Shown here in pieces: positions 5,461-9,145 of a stretch of 9,145 bases of DNA. Numbering within the stretch: the stretch's first letter is position 1; every line of letters begins with the position of its first letter. Source of the stretch: Alphaproteobacteria bacterium (lineage in GTDB: Bacteria > Pseudomonadota > Alphaproteobacteria > RUG11792); the NCBI GenBank assembly GCA_017450545.1, contig JAFSTL010000092.1, positions 1 to 9,145 on the forward strand, in the 5' to 3' direction. The translations under genes and the position numbers were made by a program. Under the pieces are notes generated by a model. It ran no database searches. It worked only from the letters and a program-made list of their open reading frames with translations, and had not been told where the DNA came from.

Positions 5461-7554
5461 TTGATTGTAGATATACTTTGTTCTGCCATAAAGGATGCAT
5501 TAGTTGTTAAAGCAGAAATAATCGAGGAAGTATCTCATCTGTTCAATGCAGAAGTTTATCTGAAAACTGATGTGCAAATCGACACTGAGAAGCTTTTGAA
5601 CACAGTTGCGACGCTTGCTGTCGAGATAGATGACCAGAATACTCGGTATTTCTCTGGCATCATAGAATATGCAAAATTCGAAAATATAGTCAGTCCTGGT
5701 GATATAAATAACGGAAATTTGCTGTATATCCGTATTGTTCCGACTTTTACACAGACAAAGTATGCAACGAAGTATCGCTCGTTTCAAGAAAAAACAGCAA
5801 TAGACATAATACACAGCATCTTAAAAGAAAATAATATCTCGAATGTTGAGATTAAATTGCATAAGACAGAGAGGGCGAAGCGCTCTTTTTGCGTTCAGTA
5901 CGGAGAAAGCGATTTTCATTTTTTGTCGAGATTGATGGAAGAGGAAGGGCTTTTTTACTATTTTGAACATGAAAAAACAAAGGACACCTTACAAATATCC
6001 GATATAAGTTCAGCTGGAAGAAAAATAATAACTGAATTAAAAATTCGTCAATATGCAACAAACGCAACCATTACACCGAATTCTGTTTATAATGTCTCAT
6101 TTTCAGACACGCTCGGCACAAAAAAAGTTGATGCATATTCATATAGCGAGCAAAAAGCAGAAGTAATTTCTGGCAATTATACGGATAATCGCGATAAAAG
6201 CAACTTAAGAGAACAAGAAATATATTCGCCAACTTTTAAACAAAAGAGTGATGGCAATGATATAACCAAAATCATATTGGAAAGTGAGAATAGTTTAACA
6301 AAACAACTGACTGGAAATTCATATTGTCCAGAACTATATCCTGGTGCAATTTTTAAAATTTCTGGCTCCAGAACAGAAAAACATAATGGAGAATTTTTTA
6401 CTGTTTTTGTCAAACATTATATAAACCAAATGCCAGATAAGGCGGATACTCCGATTTATTACAATTCATTTGTTGGTATTCCGAGCAATATACCATTTCG
6501 ACCTATTTTATCGCATTTTAAAAACAGAATTTATGGATGCCAGACTGCGCTCGTCACGGGTAATTCTGGTGAAGAAATATTTTGCGACAGTGATGCCAGA
6601 ATAAAAGTGAAATTTCACTGGGATTCACGAACGCAGCCAGATGAAAATAGCTCTTGTTGGATAAGAACAGCGCAAACTTGGGCAGGAAATAACTTTGGCT
6701 CACTTATTATTCCGAGAGTCGGCATGGAGGTTTTGGTGCAATTTGTCAATGGAGATCCCGACCAACCAATAGTTGTTGGTTGTTTGTACAATGGCATAAA
6801 CAAGGCAATTGAGTACGCAAAAGACAACAATACGGTATCATCGTTTCGAACGCACACTTCACAAGGCGGAGACGGCTTTAATGAACTTAGTTTTAATGAC
6901 AAAAAAGCTGATGAAGAAATTTTTATTCATGCACAAAAGGACATGAATTTAATTATTGAAAATAGCGTTCAAGAAGTATTAAACGAGGGATCGCAAAAAA
7001 TCACCTTAGAAGCCCAAAAAGAGCCGGTTGAACATTCGTTAACAATAAAATGTGGCAAAAACTCAATAATATTGAATGAAGGCGATTATGTTGTTCTTTT
7101 AGATAAAGGAAATCAGACCATAACATTGAAAGAAGGCGATCAAAGTGTCACTCTTTCGAAAGGGAATTTGAATATCGATGTAACAGGAGATATTTCTATA
7201 AAAGCCACGAAGAATATAAATATTGAAACGCAAGGAGAGCTCAATATAAAGTCAGCAGAGCGAACAGCGATAACATCCGGGGACGTTATTGCTGTGAAGT
7301 CAAGCAAAGAGACCAAAATTGACTGTCAGAATTTGTTGGCGAATGCTCAAAATGCAATGGAATTAATTACGCTGAGCTTTAAATGTGATGCTAAAACCGG
7401 CGTACAAATCGATGGGCTTTCGATCAAAGTCAATGCGAAAGCGACTTTAGATCTGTCATCAACTGCAGCAACCACAGTAAAAGCCAATGCGATGTTACAA
7501 TTGCAAGGAACAGCCGGCGTTGCTGTTCAGGGTGCTATGATAAAACTGAACTAG
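5461..7554 (+). CDS. vgrG: Type VI secretion system spike protein VgrG
   Basis: VgrG trimers form the tip of the T6SS tube that is fired into neighbouring or host cells. The 697 residues show the usual order. The gp27-like base covers about 1-380, including FCVQYGESDFHFLSRLMEEEG near 143-163. The gp5-like OB fold (about 385-447) has HWDSRTQPDENSSCW and VGMEVLVQFVNGDPDQP. A beta-helix/DUF2345-like needle, rich in short I/V-x repeats such as NLNIDVTGDISIKA, runs from about 474 to the final MIKLN. There is no effector domain after the needle. An in-frame TGA at 5437-5439 limits the start. TTG at 5461 is the best option, and no in-frame ATG occurs before about residue 158. No clear ribosome-binding site is visible; the nearest AGGG is 26 bases away. 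No hcp, PAAR, sheath or baseplate gene is in view. Confidence 0.92.
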   Translation: MIVDILCSAIKDALVVKAEIIEEVSHLFNAEVYLKTDVQIDTEKLLNTVATLAVEIDDQNTRYFSGIIEYAKFENIVSPGDINNGNLLYIRIVPTFTQTKYATKYRSFQEKTAIDIIHSILKENNISNVEIKLHKTERAKRSFCVQYGESDFHFLSRLMEEEGLFYYFEHEKTKDTLQISDISSAGRKIITELKIRQYATNATITPNSVYNVSFSDTLGTKKVDAYSYSEQKAEVISGNYTDNRDKSNLREQEIYSPTFKQKSDGNDITKIILESENSLTKQLTGNSYCPELYPGAIFKISGSRTEKHNGEFFTVFVKHYINQMPDKADTPIYYNSFVGIPSNIPFRPILSHFKNRIYGCQTALVTGNSGEEIFCDSDARIKVKFHWDSRTQPDENSSCWIRTAQTWAGNNFGSLIIPRVGMEVLVQFVNGDPDQPIVVGCLYNGINKAIEYAKDNNTVSSFRTHTSQGGDGFNELSFNDKKADEEIFIHAQKDMNLIIENSVQEVLNEGSQKITLEAQKEPVEHSLTIKCGKNSIILNEGDYVVLLDKGNQTITLKEGDQSVTLSKGNLNIDVTGDISIKATKNINIETQGELNIKSAERTAITSGDVIAVKSSKETKIDCQNLLANAQNAMELITLSFKCDAKTGVQIDGLSIKVNAKATLDLSSTAATTVKANAMLQLQGTAGVAVQGAMIKLN

Positions 7555-7560
7555 ATACTG

Positions 7561-7603
7561 GTTTCAGAGCTCCTAATCCACCTGATATAGGTCGCTCTGA
7601 AAC
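7561..7603. terminator. Stem-loop between convergent vgrG and the secreted-protein gene
   Basis: GTTTCAGAGC (7561-7570) pairs perfectly over 10 bp with GCTCTGAAAC (7594-7603). Inside, CCTA and TAGG can add a 4-bp inner stem. It begins 6 bases after the vgrG stop and ends 12 bases before the stop of the opposing gene, the position of a bidirectional terminator. No T tract follows on either strand, so it is not a standard intrinsic terminator. Confidence 0.5.
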
Positions 7604-7615
7604 ACTTTGGTCACA

Positions 7616-8332
7616 TTAATCAACAAGACTTTTCAGTCTGTCACACATTTTTTGATACAATTCCTCATCGGTTACGTCGTCAATCGGTATGTCTGTGCAA
7701 AACCAGATGCCGTTTCGCAAATTTTCGACGTTCTCCATGTGTCCAACAGTCCTGCACAAGCTATCTACAAAGTTTGTCTCCACCAAGTCGTCGATTGTTT
7801 GGTATCTGCCAACAGCGTTCATTTTGACTGTCCTTAAGCAAGCCTGTATCAACTTTTTGTAATTATCTTTGTCGATACGTTCAAACTTACTAACTTCCTC
7901 TAGCAGCTCGTCTTCAAGTGTCAACGATTTTAACTTATCGTACACGCGCAGGTTGAGTTCGTCATTCTTTGCGAGAGATTCGATTAGTGCGGCATACTCA
8001 CTTGCTCCTCGATAGTATACTTTTTGACCAACTTTTTCCTCATGGTCTTGTCCTTGCATGAAGCTTATTTCGTAATTTCCAGCTGTCAGTATTTCGTTAA
8101 TGGCAACTGAGGATGGCGCCGTTGTTTTAATCACTATGCTCAGCTCTTTCCCATCGGTCACTGAATTATCGTTGAAAAATTGGGTTAGCTTTCCATAAAA
8201 TATCTCTTCTTGCTTTGGCTCAAGTTTCGTTACATCAAAAGTGATTTCACGACTTGTGCTGGAATAAACCGAAGAAATGGCGACTGGCGCTATCAACAAT
8301 GCCATAACCGTGTGTTTTATATGTTTGCTCAT
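7616..8332 (-). CDS. Hypothetical exported protein with signal peptide
   Basis: I do not recognise the family. The 238-residue protein begins with a basic stretch (MSKHIKH) and a hydrophobic core, TVMALLIAPVAISSVYS. This looks like a Sec signal peptide cleaved near residues 24-26, so the product is probably periplasmic or secreted. There is no lipobox cysteine. The mature part is acidic and soluble, with a beta-rich first half (EITFDV, ELSIVIKTT, NYEISFMQG, QKVYYRG) and a helical second half. Four cysteines in the C-terminal half (in QACLR, DSLCR, WFCTD, KMCDR) could form disulfides outside the cytoplasm. The ATG at 8332 is supported by AGGAG 8 bases upstream. The gene has its own strong promoter and is monocistronic. 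It converges on vgrG, so the two are not cotranscribed. A Sec signal argues against it being a T6SS cargo. Confidence 0.85.
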   Translation of the reverse strand: MSKHIKHTVMALLIAPVAISSVYSSTSREITFDVTKLEPKQEEIFYGKLTQFFNDNSVTDGKELSIVIKTTAPSSVAINEILTAGNYEISFMQGQDHEEKVGQKVYYRGASEYAALIESLAKNDELNLRVYDKLKSLTLEDELLEEVSKFERIDKDNYKKLIQACLRTVKMNAVGRYQTIDDLVETNFVDSLCRTVGHMENVENLRNGIWFCTDIPIDDVTDEELYQKMCDRLKSLVD

Positions 8333-8366
8333 CTATATGTCTCCTTTTGTATATCCTCATAACTAT

Positions 8367-8395
8367 ATTGTATATCACATCACGCTCGTTGTCAA
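8367..8395 (-). promoter_or_regulatory. Near-consensus promoter of the exported-protein gene
   Basis: On the minus strand, a perfect -35 TTGACA (8390-8395) and TACAAT (8367-8372) are separated by 17 bases. Transcription would start near 8360, giving a leader of about 28 bases with an AGGAG ribosome-binding site (8341-8345). This is the best promoter match in the window and suggests strong expression. Confidence 0.75.
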
Positions 8396-8524
8396 CATTT
8401 TCATTAAAAAAATTTATCTCCAAAATTTCTAAAGCAACAAAATTATCTAAAATTTTATGGGACTTTTTATTTTTTGACAGGAAAAAAATCGCCCCATATC
8501 CTGGAAACAGATCGGGAGGAAATC
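8396..8524. other. A/T-rich intergenic stretch, no gene seen
   Basis: This stretch lies between the promoter of the exported-protein gene and the 3' end of tRNA-Val. It is full of A and T runs. On the minus strand a run of seven T (complement of 8483-8489) follows the tRNA at a plausible terminator distance, but the stem before it (CCC/GGG) is weak. I see no coding sequence here. Confidence 0.4.
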
Positions 8525-8600
8525 TGGTGGTCGCAACAGGACTTGAACCTGTGACGCCTGCGATGTGAACGCAGTGCTCTACCAGCTGAGCTATGCGACC
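8525..8600 (-). tRNA. tRNA-Val (anticodon CAC)
   Basis: This is a 76-base class I tRNA with encoded CCA (8525-8527, as the complement). The acceptor stem GGTCGCA pairs with TGCGACC, the D stem GCTC with GAGC, the anticodon stem CTGCG with CGCAG, and the T stem ACAGG with CCTGT around TTCAAGT. The anticodon loop TTCACAT gives CAC at 8565-8567, reading GTG. It is divergent from the capsid gene, with 91 bases between them. Confidence 0.97.
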
Positions 8601-8652
8601 TAAAAGACCAAAAGCCTAACAAAACCGGACGAACTCCGATGATCATAACCAA

Positions 8653-8681
8653 ATTTTAGTTCAAACGTTTTTTATTTTCAA
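8653..8681 (-). promoter_or_regulatory. Candidate promoter for tRNA-Val
   Basis: On the minus strand, TTGAAA (8676-8681) and TAAAAT (8653-8658) are 17 bases apart. Transcription would start near 8646, about 46 bases before the mature tRNA. The -35 box touches the ribosome-binding site of the divergent capsid gene. I found no convincing plus-strand promoter for that gene in this gap. Confidence 0.4.
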
Positions 8682-8691
8682 GGAGGAAAAT

Positions 8692-9145
8692 ATGAATATA
8701 CCTATGGATAACCAAAATCAGACGGTAAGCGCTGATGCAAAAAAATTTTTGAATTTCCTGAGAGGAAATCAAAATGAGCAGGCGAAAATCGATTTGCCGC
8801 CCTCGATTTCAGATGCTATAACGAACAAAATTCAAATTTTGAGCCCGATAAAATCGCTTGCGAAGGTAACATATACATCTAACGACAGGCTCGATGTCGT
8901 CGTGGATACCAAGGATTCCGAGACATCAGGTTGGATAACGGATGAGCTCATAAAGTGTGAAGAGATATCCTCGATTACCAAAGTTTCGATACATCTACAC
9001 CAGCTTTACGCGAAACCGCGTGTTTCTTACGCTATGCTCGAAGATGATACCGCCAACGTTGAGGAATTTATCCATGACAAAATCACGACCCAGATGGCGA
9101 CATCGGAAAACAAGTCATTCCTGTTTGGCGATGGAATTTCTCAGC
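8692..9145 (+). CDS. HK97-fold phage-type major capsid protein, 3'-truncated by the window
   Basis: Only the first 151 residues are present; the gene runs off the right edge. Recognisable family features are ETSGWITDE (about 77-85) after the E-loop-like strands, then LYAKPRVSYAMLEDD (about 104-118), and VEEFIHDKITTQMATSENKSF leading to LFGDGISQ (144-151). This is the usual layout of the Phage_capsid (TIGR01554-like) family. ATG at 8692 is supported by AGGAGG 5 bases upstream. Only about 45 residues precede the mature-type region, whereas HK97-like capsid precursors usually carry a roughly 100-residue delta or scaffold segment there. Nothing upstream encodes a portal or protease. Local GC looks higher than in vgrG. 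Candidates are a prophage, a gene-transfer-agent g5-like gene, or a remnant. Confidence 0.85.
   Translation, partial: MNIPMDNQNQTVSADAKKFLNFLRGNQNEQAKIDLPPSISDAITNKIQILSPIKSLAKVTYTSNDRLDVVVDTKDSETSGWITDELIKCEEISSITKVSIHLHQLYAKPRVSYAMLEDDTANVEEFIHDKITTQMATSENKSFLFGDGISQ

Noticed and set aside
5402..5464. 20-codon ORF before vgrG as a real gene
   Set aside because: It has no ribosome-binding site and overlaps the predicted vgrG promoter; kept only as a possible coupling element in the findings.
7616..8332. The exported protein as a T6SS effector or immunity protein for VgrG
   Set aside because: It is convergent to vgrG with its own promoter and carries a Sec signal. An immunity role cannot be excluded, but no cognate effector is visible.
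8478..8503. Third CAGGA...TCCTG inverted repeat, near tRNA-Val
   Set aside because: The 16-base A/T-rich spacer differs from the tight 2-3 base centres near atpB; 5-bp arms at this spacing are expected by chance.
1..9145. CRISPR arrays, insertion sequences, rRNA genes, riboswitches
   Set aside because: Reading both strands showed no regularly spaced repeats, no transposase-like protein, no terminal inverted repeats flanking an ORF, and no recognisable rRNA or riboswitch motif.

Overview
The window is AT-rich, gene-dense bacterial DNA, most likely from an alphaproteobacterium and possibly an obligate or facultative intracellular lineage. The evidence is an F0 ATP synthase gene set with the extra b' subunit, separate from any F1 genes, and a DnaB with the REEYY-type insertion near its C-terminus that I associate with alphaproteobacteria. 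A low-GC genome with a lone VgrG gene would suit a Holosporales- or Rickettsiales-like host-associated bacterium. That placement is inference from protein character, not from a search.

Layout. Positions 1-1063 hold a lysine/glutamate-rich, coiled-coil-like protein of unknown function. Its left end is cut by the window edge and its reading frame appears broken by one extra base in an A run at 300-303. A stem-loop follows (1071-1105). Next come a good promoter, tRNA-Leu(CAG) with encoded CCA (1174-1260) and, 49 bases later, rlmE (23S rRNA 2'-O-methyltransferase). rlmE runs tail-to-tail into dnaB.

Positions 1956-5296 are a compact minus-strand operon in transcription order atpB (a), atpE (c), atpX (b'), atpF (b), dnaB. 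Gaps are 3-15 bases or the genes overlap, and a strong promoter lies just upstream (-35 TTGACT, 17-base spacer, -10 TATCCT). The replicative helicase is thus tied to the F0 membrane sector. The 164-base gap at 5297-5460 separates this operon from the divergent vgrG and holds both promoters plus two palindromes built from the same half-site, CAGGA/TCCTG.

vgrG (5461-7554) encodes a 697-residue type VI secretion spike without an effector extension. No other T6SS gene is in view, and its start is a non-ATG codon with no clear ribosome-binding site. A 10-bp perfect inverted repeat (7561-7603) separates it from a convergent gene for an unrecognised protein with a signal peptide (7616-8332, minus), which has a near-consensus promoter. 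tRNA-Val(CAC) follows on the minus strand (8525-8600). Divergent from it, the window ends inside an HK97-fold phage-type major capsid gene (8692 onward). That gene appears to start almost directly at the mature capsid region, without a long N-terminal scaffold (delta) domain, and no portal or protease gene is visible upstream.

The most interesting points are the isolated capsid gene beside a tRNA, the frame-broken repeat-bearing coiled-coil gene, the paired palindromes between the atp and vgrG promoters, and the F0-dnaB and tRNA-rlmE transcription units. I cannot demonstrate a complete novel system from this window alone.
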